Positions 37,965 to 50,726 of a DNA stretch of 64,000 nt are shown piece after piece. Positions within the stretch are counted from its first letter, which is position 1; the number at the start of each line of letters is the position of its first letter. Source of the DNA: Amycolatopsis tolypomycina (GTDB taxonomy: Bacteria > Actinomycetota > Actinomycetes > Mycobacteriales > Pseudonocardiaceae); the NCBI RefSeq assembly GCF_900105945.1, contig NZ_FNSO01000004.1, positions 186,001 to 250,000 on the forward strand. Direction: 5' to 3'. Both the position numbers and the translations under genes were made by a program. The notes beneath the pieces were generated by a model. It made no database searches and had not been told where the DNA came from. It worked only from the letters and a program-made list of their open reading frames with translations.

Positions 37965-39008
37965 TCAGGTCAGCGTGTATCGCCGAACGCCATCGACGAC
38001 CTGGGCGCTCAGTTTGCCTTGCGACACCAGGAGGTCGAGGTGTGCCGCGGTTTCGAGGACTGCCAGCATCTGGTTGAAGGAGTCCATTTCGGACAGTTTG
38101 CGGTTGCGGCGGGTCCAGCCGATCCGATGCGCGGCTTCATACGCGCAGCTTGCGCCGGCCACGATTTGCGAGGCAATCGTCTCGAGGCGTTGCCGATGGT
38201 GTTCCAGCAGTTCGTCGACCCGGGTGTGCACGCTGTCCGACACGGGGCCGTGGGCGGGGAGCATGCGGCGATCCGGCATCGCGCGCACCAGGCGAAGCGA
38301 ATCGATGAAGTCGTTGAGCGGCAACTCGGCCGGCACCGGCTGAAACCCGATGGAAGGCGTGATGTGCGGCAGCACGTGGTCGCCGGAGAACAACAGGTCG
38401 GCCGTGTCGTCCACGAAGACGACATGCCCGGACGTGTGCCCCGGGGTGGCGACGACCTCGAACTCGCGCCCGGGCAGGATCGGCCGTGGCCCCGGGGTCA
38501 GCCATTCGTCGGGCGCCTCCCAGAGGTCGGCTTCCGTGTGTCGCCGGTTCGTGCCGAACTGCCGGGCCAGCGCTTCCACGACTTCGCCGGCCCCGGCCTG
38601 GAACAACAGGTCGACCTGGGCCTCCATCGGCAACCGGTCGGGATTGCCGGACGCTTTGAGCGAGGGCTCTTCGTCCTGGCCGAGGGCGATCTTCGAGCCG
38701 AAGTCACGACGGAGGACCACTGCTTGCGAGTAGTGGTCCCGGTGAACGTGGGTGACGAGGAACTCGCTGACGTCGGCGAGCTCGGCGCCGATTCCGCCCA
38801 GGGCCTCCGCGAGCTGCCGGCGGGCCACGGTCAGCGCCCACCCGGAGTCGACCAGTACCAGCTTCTCGCCGTCGGTGACCGCGTAGACGTTGACCGCGCG
38901 CAAAGCGTCGTTGGGCAGCGGCAAAGGGATCCGGTAGACGCCCGCCGAGACCTCGTAGATGCCGGGCTCGGTCCAGTTCCTGTCGCTGCTTTCCGGCAAC
39001 GGTTCCAC
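37965..39008 (-). CDS. metallo-beta-lactamase-fold hydrolase
   Basis: A protein of about 347 residues with an MBL domain and a C-terminal helical extension. The metal ligands are THVHRDHYSQAV (H-x-H-x-D-H), ATPGHTSGHVVF, LLFSGDHVLP and the late LPAHGPV. The C-terminal part (HHRQRLETIASQI, then LVSQGKLSAQVVDGVRRYTLT) resembles the LACTB2/RNase-Z-like winged extension of small-molecule hydrolases. The substrate is unknown; thioesters and lactones are usual. The GTG at 39008 follows GGAGG by 5 bases. An alternative ATG at 39101 would add 31 residues of low complexity. It is downstream of the scramblase-like gene on the same strand. Confidence 0.82.
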   Translation of the reverse strand: MEPLPESSDRNWTEPGIYEVSAGVYRIPLPLPNDALRAVNVYAVTDGEKLVLVDSGWALTVARRQLAEALGGIGAELADVSEFLVTHVHRDHYSQAVVLRRDFGSKIALGQDEEPSLKASGNPDRLPMEAQVDLLFQAGAGEVVEALARQFGTNRRHTEADLWEAPDEWLTPGPRPILPGREFEVVATPGHTSGHVVFVDDTADLLFSGDHVLPHITPSIGFQPVPAELPLNDFIDSLRLVRAMPDRRMLPAHGPVSDSVHTRVDELLEHHRQRLETIASQIVAGASCAYEAAHRIGWTRRNRKLSEMDSFNQMLAVLETAAHLDLLVSQGKLSAQVVDGVRRYTLT

Positions 39009-39112
39009 GGTGACCTCCGTCCCGGCGAGACTGCGGTGTCCCGGCCTTTCTTCACCCTGAGCTGTGCCGGGCCCGCTGTCCACCGGGAGGAGATGAGACA
39101 CCGGTCACTCGG

Positions 39113-39937
39113 TCAGTCGGTGTCCTGCTTCAGGGCGGTGTCGATCGTCAGGGCCGCGGCGACCACCATGCTGGCGAGCGGATCGGGCAGCGGATGAGGG
39201 ATTTCCACGACGTAGTTGTCCGCCGTGGTGAACGCGGCTTTGAGGAAGCCGCCCCAGGTCTTGGTCACCCGGGCGACCTCGGTGCCGGCGTGGTCGCGAA
39301 TCGAGAAGTTCCAGGCGCGCCAGTTCTCGGCGAAGATCCCGCCGACCGAGCGGCCGTCGACGACGAAGCCGAACCGGATCTTGCCGAAGACGTTCTCCTG
39401 GACGATCTCGCCGATGGGGGTTTCGTCGGCCCTGGTGACCAGGAACCGCGATTTGAACACCTTCGCCGGCCGGGTCACCTTGAGCACGGTGCTGTGGTTG
39501 GCGTCGCGGACTTCGAACTTGTGGGTCAGGAACTGGTCGTAGTTGGTCAGGAGCCGGATCGCCTTCTTCAGCGTGCTCTGGCCCACCTCGACGACTCCGC
39601 CGAGCTGGTTGCCGTGCTGGTCGAAGACGCCGAACTCGTTGGCCATCTCGATCAGCTTGGCGCGCTGGTTGACCACGAGGACCGGCTCGGTGAACAGGGT
39701 CCCGCCCCCGGTGCGTGCGCCGCCTCGCCCGCGCGTCGCGCGATTGACCTGGCTTTGGATCCGCGCCGGGTCGTGGGCGCGTTCGATGTCCAGCTCGATC
39801 GGCTCGGAATCGCTGGTCGGCGTGGAGGGGTAAGCCGACCGGGTGTCGGCAGTCCAGGCCTGGCCGTCCCACCATCGGTGCAGACGGGGGTCCCGCGCGT
39901 CCGGATACCAGCCCGGCTGCGGTGGCGAACTCGTCAT
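39113..39937 (-). CDS. DUF2510 plus phospholipid-scramblase-related protein
   Basis: A 274-residue protein. The N-terminus MTSSPPQPGWYPDARDPRLHRWWDGQAWT is a DUF2510 module, a short WWDG-containing sequence that precedes many actinomycete membrane or secreted proteins. The rest (about 80-265) is a 12-stranded scramblase/LURP-one barrel with LFTEPVLVVNQRAKLIEM and VFKSRFLVTRADETPIGEI. In eukaryotes such barrels bind membranes and calcium; bacterial roles are unknown. No strong membrane helix is visible except a possible one near 250-268 (DPLASMVVAAALTI). It is divergent from the MetE-like gene and upstream of the MBL gene. Confidence 0.82.
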   Translation of the reverse strand: MTSSPPQPGWYPDARDPRLHRWWDGQAWTADTRSAYPSTPTSDSEPIELDIERAHDPARIQSQVNRATRGRGGARTGGGTLFTEPVLVVNQRAKLIEMANEFGVFDQHGNQLGGVVEVGQSTLKKAIRLLTNYDQFLTHKFEVRDANHSTVLKVTRPAKVFKSRFLVTRADETPIGEIVQENVFGKIRFGFVVDGRSVGGIFAENWRAWNFSIRDHAGTEVARVTKTWGGFLKAAFTTADNYVVEIPHPLPDPLASMVVAAALTIDTALKQDTD

Positions 39938-40058
39938 GACCGGTCAGCCTATCGCCGTGGACCCGTTCATGGTGCCACTGAAGGGAAATGCGGTATATGT
40001 CCGCATCTCGGCGCCCCGGGCGGGGCTCGCACTCGGGGGTCGACCAGAATCGGTGGTC

Positions 40059-41096
40059 GTGAGTGAGCGAATCTGGCCCAGCGGAGCCGCGACGGCGATC
40101 GGTTCGATGCCGGGCAATGATCCCGCCGAAGCAGCCGCCGTCGTGTTCGGTGAGCTGCCCGACTTTCCGCATCTGCCCGAGCTGCCGGCCCGCGGGGTTG
40201 GGGCGGACATGCTGGGCCGGACGGCCGCGCTGCTCGTCGACCTGGCCGTCGACGTCGTGCCGAGCGGCTACCGCGTTGCGTCCCGGCCCGGACACGAGCA
40301 CCGTCGGGCTGTCGATCTGCTTCGCTGGGATCTCGACGCCGTGCAGGAGGCGCGGGAGAAGGCCGGGGTCACCCCGCCGGTGTTCAAGGTCCAGCTGGCC
40401 GGGCCGTGGACGCTCGGCGCGGGGATCGAGCTGCCCCGTGGGCATCGGGTGCTGACCGATCGCGGGGCATTGCGGGACTTCACGTCGTCGCTGTTGGACG
40501 GTCTGGCCGGGCACGTCGCGGAAGTGCAGGCCAGGACCGGCGCGCCGGTCGTCGTCCAGTTCGACGAGCCGTCCTTGCCCGCGGTCCTGGCCGGCGGTCT
40601 GTCGACGCCGTCCGGCTACGGGAGCGTCCCGGCGGTGCCGGAGCCCGAGGCCCGCCAGCTGCTCACCACCGTGATCGACGGCGCCCGGCGGATCACCGAC
40701 CGCCCGGTGATCCTGCACTGCTGCGCGGCAAAACCGCCTCTGGGCATGCTGCGTGAGGCGGGTGCGGATGCCCTGGCCTTCGATATCGCCGCGCTCGACG
40801 GTGCTTCTGCGGCGTTCCTCGACGAGATCGGCGAAGTGTGGGACGGCGGGGCAACGCTGTTCCTGGGCGCGGTTCCGGCCACAGCGCCGGGTGGTTCGCC
40901 AACTCTGAAGGACGTCGGCGAGCCGGCGTTCCGGCTGGCCGACCGGCTCGGCTTCAACCGCAGCGTCCTGGCCGAACGGGCCGTGCCGACACCCGCCTGC
41001 GGCCTCGCCGGCGCGACGCCCGAATGGATGCGCCGCGCCCTGTCGCTGACGCGGGACCTCGGCAAAGCCTTCGTGGAGCCGCCGGAAGGCTGGTGA
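40059..41096 (+). CDS. MetE C-terminal-like (core methionine synthase) protein, Rv3015c-like
   Basis: A 345-residue UROD/MetE-fold protein corresponding to only the catalytic half of cobalamin-independent methionine synthase. GSMPG at the start, VVVQFDEPSLPAVL, VILHCCAAKPPLGML and the late TPACGLAGATPEWMRRAL occupy the places of the substrate and zinc ligands (His, Cys, Glu, Cys). The folate-binding N-domain is absent. Short core-MetE proteins in other bacteria use a non-folate methyl donor. Whether this actinomycete type is a methionine synthase is not known. The GTG at 40059 (VSERIWPSGAATAIGSM) is chosen by comparison with Rv3015c as I remember it. ligA lies 0.8 kb downstream, as in mycobacteria. 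Confidence 0.82.
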   Translation: MSERIWPSGAATAIGSMPGNDPAEAAAVVFGELPDFPHLPELPARGVGADMLGRTAALLVDLAVDVVPSGYRVASRPGHEHRRAVDLLRWDLDAVQEAREKAGVTPPVFKVQLAGPWTLGAGIELPRGHRVLTDRGALRDFTSSLLDGLAGHVAEVQARTGAPVVVQFDEPSLPAVLAGGLSTPSGYGSVPAVPEPEARQLLTTVIDGARRITDRPVILHCCAAKPPLGMLREAGADALAFDIAALDGASAAFLDEIGEVWDGGATLFLGAVPATAPGGSPTLKDVGEPAFRLADRLGFNRSVLAERAVPTPACGLAGATPEWMRRALSLTRDLGKAFVEPPEGW

Positions 41097-41181
41097 CGGA
41101 ATCCGGCAACTCGCCGACTTCCGCCTCGGCCGGCAAGTAGCGTTGTCGGGGTAGCCGACTGAACGAGGACCACCCGAAACC

Positions 41182-44565
<3,384 letters not shown>

Positions 44566-44581
44566 CCTGGGCGTTGTCGAA

Positions 44582-44611
44582 AAGGGACGAGCCCGCACGG
44601 GCTCGTCCCTT
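44582..44611. terminator. 14-bp hairpin after the ligA-GNAT unit
   Basis: AAGGGACGAGCCCG and CGGGCTCGTCCCTT are perfect 14-base complements separated by CA. It lies between the GNAT stop and the stop of the opposing ACT-protein gene and probably ends both transcripts. Confidence 0.7.
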
Positions 44612-44633
44612 CGGCGATGTTGCGGGTTTCTCG

Positions 44634-45290
44634 CTAGCCGTCGAGGACGACCGCGACGATGCCGGCGAGGTGGGCGAGCCGGGCGACCTCGGCGGCGCGG
44701 AAGTTCGGGCCGCCGGGGCGGGCGACCAGCAGGGCCTTGCCCGGCTTGCCGAGCGGGGTCGCGGCCAGCTCGGTGCCGAGCTCCTTCCACGTCTCCGGGA
44801 TCCAGGCCTCTTCGCTGTCGAGAACGGTCGCACGTTCCAGCGGCAGCCACGGCAGGTCGGTGATCGGGGTCTCCGGGGCCGCGCTGGACGACGCCAGCCG
44901 GACCGCGCCGGTCTCGGAGTGCTCGACGATCATCGCCCAGCCGGCGCGCACGATGCGGGGAACGCCCTCGGCGAGGATGTCGAGGCCGGACTTCGGCTGC
45001 GCGGCGATTTCCTCGACGAGCTCGAGCTCGCGATGCGTGTCCAGGACGCCCGCGTACGGACGGACCGCGTCCACTTCGACACCCTCGACGCTTTCCGCCG
45101 CCGTGATCAGCGCGTCGGGCAGGCGGCCCGACGGGAGCTCGACCACCAGGTCGTCGACCGCGACTCCGCTGCCGCGCTCGACGACGTCCACGCTGAGGAT
45201 GTCGGCGCCGACCGTGCCGAGCGCCGTGGCGACCGCGCCGAGGGTCCCCGGGCTGTCCGGAAGGAGGACCCGGATCAGGAACGACACCAC
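44634..45290 (-). CDS. ACT-domain protein, Rv3013-like
   Basis: A 218-residue protein. An N-terminal ACT domain ([40 protein letters not shown]) has the usual amino-acid-binding Asp-x-Pro-Gly-x-Leu loop. The remaining 140 residues ([22 protein letters not shown], later [35 protein letters not shown]) look like a degenerate GAF-like or second regulatory domain. M. tuberculosis has a similar gene between ligA and gatC. It is probably an amino-acid sensor, with target unknown. The first of two consecutive GTG codons is taken as start. Confidence 0.8.
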   Translation of the reverse strand: MVSFLIRVLLPDSPGTLGAVATALGTVGADILSVDVVERGSGVAVDDLVVELPSGRLPDALITAAESVEGVEVDAVRPYAGVLDTHRELELVEEIAAQPKSGLDILAEGVPRIVRAGWAMIVEHSETGAVRLASSSAAPETPITDLPWLPLERATVLDSEEAWIPETWKELGTELAATPLGKPGKALLVARPGGPNFRAAEVARLAHLAGIVAVVLDG

Positions 45291-45360
45291 GCGCCCCTCT
45301 CGCCTCTGGCGTCCCAGCCTTGCCGTGGGACGCTCGATGCCGGTCGCCGATTGTGACAGA

Positions 45361-45398
45361 CCCGCCCGGCCCGCGGGACCTGCTGTCCGCCGGGCGGG
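45361..45398. repeat. inverted repeat in the ACT-gatC divergent gap
   Basis: CCCGCCCGGC (45361-45370) is complementary to GCCGGGCGGG (45389-45398) across 18 bases. The 233-base gap also has TAGACT (45471-45476), a fair -10 for gatC. The repeat could be an operator or simply GC-rich structure. Confidence 0.35.
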
Positions 45399-45523
45399 AT
45401 GTGAGCGTCGCCGGACGGCAGCCGGCCTGCGCCGGGCGTAACCCAGTCGAGTGCGCCCGCGCCGTCACCATAGACTTGCAGCTTCCGAGACAACCCGCAC
45501 AGCACAACCCGGGAGTCACCCGC

Positions 45524-45823
45524 GTGCCCAACATTTCCCGAGACGAGGTCGCGCACCTCGCGAAGCTGGCCAGGCTGGCCGTGACCGACGACGAAATCGA
45601 CGTCTTCGCCGGCCAGCTCGACCAGATCCTGGACTCGGTGGCCAAGGTGAGCGAGGTCGCCGCCGCCGACGTGCCGCCCACGTCGCACGCCGTGCCGCTG
45701 ACGAACGTCTTCCGACAGGACGTTGTCGTCCCCGGGCTCACGCAGCAGCAGGCGCTGGCCGGGGCGCCGGCCGCCGAAGAGGGCCGTTTCCGGGTGCCGC
45801 GGATCCTGGGGGAAGAGCAGTGA
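45524..45823 (+). CDS. gatC: Asp-tRNA(Asn)/Glu-tRNA(Gln) amidotransferase subunit C
   Basis: A 99-residue GatC, the small subunit that wraps around Gat[43 protein letters not shown] is characteristic, as are [16 protein letters not shown] and the tail [14 protein letters not shown]. The GTG at 45524 begins VPNISRDEV; the longer frame before it has no family match. Its TGA overlaps the gatA GTG (GTGA). The complex amidates misacylated Glu-tRNA(Gln) and Asp-tRNA(Asn). Confidence 0.94.
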   Translation: MPNISRDEVAHLAKLARLAVTDDEIDVFAGQLDQILDSVAKVSEVAAADVPPTSHAVPLTNVFRQDVVVPGLTQQQALAGAPAAEEGRFRVPRILGEEQ

Positions 45824-47337
45824 CCGAGCTCATCAAGCTGACCGCCGCCGAGCTGGCGGGCAAGATCCACGCGCGTGAGGTGTCCGCGGTCGAGGTCGCG
45901 CAGGCCCACCTGGACCGGATCGCCGAGGTCGACGACCACATCCACGCGTTCCTGCACGTCGACACCGAGGGTGCGCTGGCCGCGGCCAAGAAGGTCGACG
46001 AGGGGATCGCGGAGGGCAAGGCACCGGCGTCGCCGCTGGCCGGCGTGCCGCTCGCGCTCAAGGACGTGCTGACCACCGAGGGCGTGCCGACAACCTGTGG
46101 TTCGAAAACGCTCGAAGGCTGGATCCCGCCGTACGACGCCACCGTGACGCGCAAGCTGCGCGAGGCCGGTGTCGTCATCCTCGGCAAGACCAACATGGAC
46201 GAGTTCGCCATGGGGTCCTCGACCGAGAACTCCGCGTACGGCCCGACGCACAACCCGTGGGACCACGCCCGCATCCCGGGCGGGTCGGGTGGTGGCTCGT
46301 CGGCGTCGATCGCGGCGTTCGAGGCCGCCATCGCCATCGGCACCGACACCGGCGGGTCGATCCGGCAGCCGGGGGCCGTGACCGGGACCGTCGGGGTCAA
46401 GCCGACCTACGGCGGGGTGTCGCGGTACGGGCTGGTCGCTTTTTCGTCATCGCTCGACCAGGCCGGGCCCTGTGCGCGGACGGTGCTCGACGCCGCCCTG
46501 CTGCACGAGGTCATCGCCGGGTACGACCCGCGGGACTCGACCTCCATCGACGCGCCGGTGCCACCGGTCGTCGCCGCCGCGCGCCAGGGTGCGAACGGTG
46601 ACCTGAAGGGCGTCCGGGTCGGCGTCGTGAAGGAGTTCGGCGGGGATGGCTACCAGCCGGGCGTGCTGCGGTCGTTCCAGGCCGCGGTCGAGCAGCTGCG
46701 GGCGCTCGGTGCGGACGTCGTCGAGGTGTCTTGTCCGAATTTCGTCTACGCGCTGCCCGCGTACTACCTGATCGCGCCGAGCGAGTGCTCGTCGAACCTC
46801 GCGCGGTTCGACGCCATGCGCTACGGCCTGCGCGTCGCCGACGACGGCACGCACAGCGCCGAAGAGGTCATGTCGCTCACCCGCGAGAAGGGCTTCGGCG
46901 CCGAGGTCAAGCGGCGGATCATGCTGGGCACCTACGCGTTGTCGTCCGGCTACTACGACGCTTACTACGGTTCGGCGCAGAAGGTGCGCACGTTGATCAC
47001 GCGCGACTTCGACGCCGCCTTCGAGCACGTCGATGTCCTCGTTTCGCCCACGACGCCGACCACGGCGTTCAAGATCGGCGAGCGTGTCGACGACCCGATG
47101 GCGATGTACCTCGCCGACCTGTGCACGATCCCGTCGAACCTCGCCGGCAACGCCGCCATGAGCGTGCCGAGCGGGCTGTCCGACGAGGACGGCCTGCCGG
47201 TCGGGCTGCAGATCATGGCCCCGGCCCTCGCCGACGACCGGCTCTACCGGGTCGGCGCCGCCTACGAGGCCGCCCGTGACGCCACGGCCGGCGGGGCGCT
47301 CATCCACAAGGTCCCGGAGCTGGGAGGAACGAAGTGA
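45820..47337 (+). CDS. gatA: Asp/Glu-tRNA amidotransferase subunit A
   Basis: A 505-residue amidase-signature protein that releases ammonia from glutamine. The Ser-cisSer-Lys triad is visible: Lys81 in LALKDVL, Ser156 in GGSGGGSS and Ser180 in [12 protein letters not shown]. The glycine-rich loop [20 protein letters not shown] and [12 protein letters not shown] are intact. The GTG start overlaps the gatC stop, and its own stop overlaps the gatB GTG, so all three subunits are coupled. In M. tuberculosis pfkA lies between gatA and gatB as I recall; here it does not. Confidence 0.96.
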   Translation: MTELIKLTAAELAGKIHAREVSAVEVAQAHLDRIAEVDDHIHAFLHVDTEGALAAAKKVDEGIAEGKAPASPLAGVPLALKDVLTTEGVPTTCGSKTLEGWIPPYDATVTRKLREAGVVILGKTNMDEFAMGSSTENSAYGPTHNPWDHARIPGGSGGGSSASIAAFEAAIAIGTDTGGSIRQPGAVTGTVGVKPTYGGVSRYGLVAFSSSLDQAGPCARTVLDAALLHEVIAGYDPRDSTSIDAPVPPVVAAARQGANGDLKGVRVGVVKEFGGDGYQPGVLRSFQAAVEQLRALGADVVEVSCPNFVYALPAYYLIAPSECSSNLARFDAMRYGLRVADDGTHSAEEVMSLTREKGFGAEVKRRIMLGTYALSSGYYDAYYGSAQKVRTLITRDFDAAFEHVDVLVSPTTPTTAFKIGERVDDPMAMYLADLCTIPSNLAGNAAMSVPSGLSDEDGLPVGLQIMAPALADDRLYRVGAAYEAARDATAGGALIHKVPELGGTK

Positions 47338-48839
47338 CTGCCGTGGCCGAGTTGATGGACTACGCCGACGTCGTCGAGCGGTTCGACCCGGTGCTCGGGC
47401 TCGAGGTGCACGTCGAGCTGAACACGAACACGAAGATGTTCTGCGGCTGCCCGAACGAGTTCGGCGGCGAGCCGAACACCAAGGTCTGCCCGACCTGCCT
47501 GGGGCTGCCCGGGGCGCTGCCGGCCGTCAACGGCAAGGCCGTCGAGGGCGCGATCCGGATCGGCCTGGCGCTGAACTGCGAGATCGCCGAGTGGTGCCGG
47601 TTCGCCCGGAAGAACTACTTCTACCCGGACATGCCGAAGAACTTCCAGACGTCGCAGTACGACGAGCCGATCGCCTTCAACGGCTACCTCGACGTCACGC
47701 TCGACGACGGCGAGGTCGTGCGCGTGGAGATCGAGCGCGCGCACATGGAGGAGGACACCGGCAAGTCGCTGCACGTCGGTGGCGCCACCGGGCGGATCCA
47801 CGGCGCCGAGCACTCGCTGCTCGACTACAACCGGGCCGGCGTCCCCCTGATCGAAATCGTGACGAAGCCGATCGAGGGCACCGGTGCGCGGGCGCCCGAG
47901 GTCGCGCGGGCGTACGTGAGCGCGCTGCGTGACCTGCTTCGCGCGCTCGACGTGTCCGACGTCCGGATGGACCAGGGCTCGCTGCGGTGCGACGCGAACG
48001 TCTCGCTGATGGCCAAGGACGCGACCGAGTTCGGGACGCGGACCGAGACGAAGAACGTCAACTCGCTGCGCAGCGTCGAGCGCGCCGTCCGCTACGAGAT
48101 GACGCGGCAGGCCGCGATCCTCGCCGAGGGCGGTTCGATCAAGCAGGAGACGCGGCACTTCCAGGAGGCCGACGGCACCACGTCGTCGGGCCGGACCAAG
48201 GAGACCGCGGAGGACTACCGGTACTTCCCGGAGCCCGATCTGGTCCCGATCGCGCCGTCGCGCGAGTGGGTCGAACAGCTGCGCGGGACGCTGCCGGAGA
48301 TGCCCGAGGAGCGGCGGAAGCGGATCCAGCAGGAATGGTCACTTTCCGACGAAGCCCTGCGTGACCTGCTGAACGTCGGCGCCGTCGACCTCGTCGCGGC
48401 GACCGTCGAGGCCGGTGCGTCGCCGGATGACGCCCGGGGCTGGTGGGTCAACACCCTGGCTCAGGAAGCCAACGCCCGCGAGGTGGAGCTGGCCGAGCTG
48501 GCGATCACCCCGGGCCAGGTGGCCGAGGTGATCGGGCTGGTGACGTCCGGCGAGCTGACGAACAAGCTCGCCAAAGAGGTCGTCCAGGGCGTGCTCGCCG
48601 GCGAGGGTGAGCCGCGCGAGGTCGTCGAGAAGCGCGGGCTGAAGGTCGTCTCGGACGACTCGGCGCTGCTCGCCGCGATCGACGAGGCCCTCGCGGCGCA
48701 GCCGGACGTCGCGGACAAGATCCGCGGCGGGAAGGTCGCCGCGGCGGGGGCGATCGTCGGTGCGGTCATGAAGGCGACCAAGGGGCAGGCCGATGCCAAG
48801 CGGGTCCGTGAGCTGATCATCGAGCGTGTCGGTTCCTGA
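47334..48839 (+). CDS. gatB: Asp/Glu-tRNA amidotransferase subunit B
   Basis: A 501-residue Gat[24 protein letters not shown] holds the start of the cradle and the first zinc Cys pair, with [13 protein letters not shown] as the second. [35 protein letters not shown] and [14 protein letters not shown] are typical. The C-terminal YqeY-like tail domain ends [30 protein letters not shown]. It phosphorylates the tRNA-bound acid and accepts ammonia from GatA. The start is GTG overlapping the gatA stop. Confidence 0.96.
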   Translation: MTAVAELMDYADVVERFDPVLGLEVHVELNTNTKMFCGCPNEFGGEPNTKVCPTCLGLPGALPAVNGKAVEGAIRIGLALNCEIAEWCRFARKNYFYPDMPKNFQTSQYDEPIAFNGYLDVTLDDGEVVRVEIERAHMEEDTGKSLHVGGATGRIHGAEHSLLDYNRAGVPLIEIVTKPIEGTGARAPEVARAYVSALRDLLRALDVSDVRMDQGSLRCDANVSLMAKDATEFGTRTETKNVNSLRSVERAVRYEMTRQAAILAEGGSIKQETRHFQEADGTTSSGRTKETAEDYRYFPEPDLVPIAPSREWVEQLRGTLPEMPEERRKRIQQEWSLSDEALRDLLNVGAVDLVAATVEAGASPDDARGWWVNTLAQEANAREVELAELAITPGQVAEVIGLVTSGELTNKLAKEVVQGVLAGEGEPREVVEKRGLKVVSDDSALLAAIDEALAAQPDVADKIRGGKVAAAGAIVGAVMKATKGQADAKRVRELIIERVGS

Positions 48840-48847
48840 CCGTTTTC

Positions 48848-49378
48848 ATGACACAGCCGTTTTCCGTCAAAAGCGTCACCTGGCGCGAGTGGCTCGGCCT
48901 GGCGGCCGGGCTGCTCGCGCTGGGCTCGACGTTCCTGCCGTGGATCACGCTGACGGCCACCAAGCCGGACATCGAGGACATCCTCGCGCAGCTGCCGCAG
49001 AGTGACGTCGTCCGGGACGCGTGGCACTCGAGCTTCTTCGCCTGGTGCCCGCCGCTGCCGTTGCTGCTGGCCGGGTTGGCCGTGGTCTTTTTCGGGCGAA
49101 TCCGGAACCTGCGGGTCAGCGGCCTGCCGCACCTGTGGCTGGTCGTCGCCGCGGCGTCGCTGCTGCTGATGGCGCTGGGCTGGCTGACCTTGGACTGGGA
49201 GTTCGACGCCGACCAGCGCGGCATCTTCGAGGCGGCCGGGGTCGCCATCGGACCGGGCTTCGGCCGGTTCTTCGGGTTGTTCGCGGCGCTGGTGTCCGGC
49301 GTTGTCGCTTTCTTGGACGTGCGGGCCATGCGGGCCGAGAGCCGGCAGTCGCGGAAGAGCCGCAGCAAGAGCTCTTGA
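48848..49378 (+). CDS. four-helix membrane protein downstream of gatB
   Basis: A 176-residue protein with hydrophobic segments at about 16-34, 66-83, 93-112 and 135-155. The first helix is followed by LPWITLTATKPDIEDILAQLPQ, resembling small actinomycete membrane proteins that begin with a short cytoplasmic Trp-Arg-Glu-Trp stretch. The C-terminal tail is strongly basic (RAMRAESRQSRKSRSKSS). The function is unknown. It starts 8 bases after the gatB stop and is probably read through from the gat operon. Confidence 0.68.
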   Translation: MTQPFSVKSVTWREWLGLAAGLLALGSTFLPWITLTATKPDIEDILAQLPQSDVVRDAWHSSFFAWCPPLPLLLAGLAVVFFGRIRNLRVSGLPHLWLVVAAASLLLMALGWLTLDWEFDADQRGIFEAAGVAIGPGFGRFFGLFAALVSGVVAFLDVRAMRAESRQSRKSRSKSS

Positions 49379-49474
49379 TCTTCGCGGGCGCCGTCCGGGT
49401 GCTTCGGTAAGAGTCCTGCCGCGGGAGAATTTCCGACCGGGTGCCCGGGGCGTCCGACCGGTGGATCGCGGTCG

Positions 49475-49523
49475 TTGACAACGTTGACATCGCCGTCGCC
49501 CGTTGCATGAGAAAGCGCTTTCT
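49475..49523 (+). promoter_or_regulatory. promoter with LacI-type operator for the oxidoreductase operon
   Basis: Two TTGACA boxes lie at 49475-49480 and 49484-49489. The second is followed after 17 bases by ATGAGA, a weak -10. AGAAAGCGCTTTCT at 49510-49523 is a perfect 14-bp palindrome of the LacI/GalR family type and would cover the transcription start. CGTTGACAACG just upstream is a further imperfect dyad. No LacI gene is in the window, so the repressor would act from elsewhere. Confidence 0.6.
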
Positions 49524-49631
49524 GGAACGGTCGGAGAGGCGCAGCCCGGCCGTTGAGGTCGCCGTCCCCCGTGGCGGACGGGCGGCGCGGATCGGTGCTG
49601 CTGGGGCGCCGGAGCCGAGGAGGGAGACCGG

Positions 49632-50726
49632 GTGGCCGTGGGAAAGCGCTTGCGGGTGGCCGTCGTCGGAACCGGCGCCATCGCGGAAAGCCACCGGACC
49701 GCATACGAGGCTCATCGCGAGGACGTCGACATCGTGGCTGCCGTCGACGTCGACGAGGCGCGTGTCGCCGCCTTTTGTGCCGAAACCGACCACGCCAAGC
49801 CCTACCTCGACCTCGGCGCTCTGCTCGCCGAGCAGGAACCGGACCTCGTCTCGATCTGCACGCCGCCGAGCCTGCACGTCGAGCAGACCAAGCAGGCGCT
49901 CGAGAGCGGCGCGTGGGTCTGGTGCGAGAAGCCGCCGTGCCGGTCGCTTGCCGAATACGACGAGATGACCGTTGCCGAACGGGACGGCGGGCCGTATGTC
50001 GCCTTCGTCTACCAGCAGCGGTCCGGTTCGGCCGCCGCGCACTTCCGGGAGTTGCTCGCCGGTGGGGAACTGGGACGCCCGCTCGTCGCGCACTGCCAGA
50101 CCACCTGGTACCGCGATGCCGCCTACTACGCGGTGCCGTGGCGCGGGCGCTGGGAGACCGAGGGCGGCGGGCCGGCCATGGGGCATGGCATCCACCAGAT
50201 GGATCTGCTGCTCGACCTGCTCGGCGAGTGGGCCGAGGTGCGTGCGATGACCGCCCGGCTGGTGCACGACGTCGAGACCGAAGACGTCTCCACCGCGCTG
50301 GTCCGGTTCGAGTCGGGGGCGCTCGCGACCGTCGTCAACAGCGTCCTCTCGCCGGACGAGGTGAGCCGGATCCGGATCGACTGCGAACGCGCCACCGCGG
50401 AGCTCACCCACCTCTACGGCCACGGCGTCAAGGACTGGCGCTACACGCCGGCGCCGCACGTCGCCGGGGAGGCCGTCGAACGGTGGCACACTCCGCCCGC
50501 CGACCTCGGCAGTTCGCACGCCGCCGCCTTCACGCCGATCCTCGCCGCCTTCCGAGCCGGGCGGCGGCCGCCGTGCAGCGGGGACGACGGGCGGCGGGTG
50601 CTCGAGTTCATCGCCGCGCTCTACAAGTCCGCGGCCACCGGGCTCGGTGTGCGCCGCGGGGAAATCGGGCCGGGTGATCCCTTCTACCGCTCCATGGCGG
50701 GCGACCGGGCAGGAGGCCGCGGATGA
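49632..50726 (+). CDS. Gfo/Idh/MocA-family oxidoreductase 1
   Basis: A 364-residue NAD(P)-dependent sugar oxidoreductase. The Rossmann motif is RVAVVGTGAIAESH, then DIVAAVDVDEARVAAF, and WCEKPPCRSLAEYDE contains the catalytic EKP. The C-domain has GGGPAMGHGIHQMDLLLDLLG, with the His pair (GHGIHQMD) that usually serves as acid/base. Substrates of the family are sugars, inositols and their oxidised forms. The GTG at 49632 follows GAGGAGGG. It is the first of four genes linked by ATGA overlaps. A second GAAAGCGCTT box lies in its first codons. Confidence 0.88.
   Translation: MAVGKRLRVAVVGTGAIAESHRTAYEAHREDVDIVAAVDVDEARVAAFCAETDHAKPYLDLGALLAEQEPDLVSICTPPSLHVEQTKQALESGAWVWCEKPPCRSLAEYDEMTVAERDGGPYVAFVYQQRSGSAAAHFRELLAGGELGRPLVAHCQTTWYRDAAYYAVPWRGRWETEGGGPAMGHGIHQMDLLLDLLGEWAEVRAMTARLVHDVETEDVSTALVRFESGALATVVNSVLSPDEVSRIRIDCERATAELTHLYGHGVKDWRYTPAPHVAGEAVERWHTPPADLGSSHAAAFTPILAAFRAGRRPPCSGDDGRRVLEFIAALYKSAATGLGVRRGEIGPGDPFYRSMAGDRAGGRG
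49642..49653 (+). promoter_or_regulatory. second GAAAGCGCTT box inside the first codons
   Basis: GAAAGCGCTTGC repeats ten bases of the upstream palindrome (GAAAGCGCTT at 49511-49520), 131 bases away, inside codons 4-8 of the first gene. It may be an auxiliary operator for looping. Chance is possible because the codons fit the protein. Confidence 0.35.

Noticed and set aside
39009..39101. ATG at 39101 as start of the MBL hydrolase
   Set aside because: It lacks a ribosome site and would add 31 residues of low complexity. The GTG at 39008 has GGAGG at 5 bases, so it was preferred, though not proven.
45291..45523. Possible T-box or riboswitch before gatC
   Set aside because: No T-box sequence, specifier loop or terminator/antiterminator pair is visible; only a GC-rich inverted repeat.
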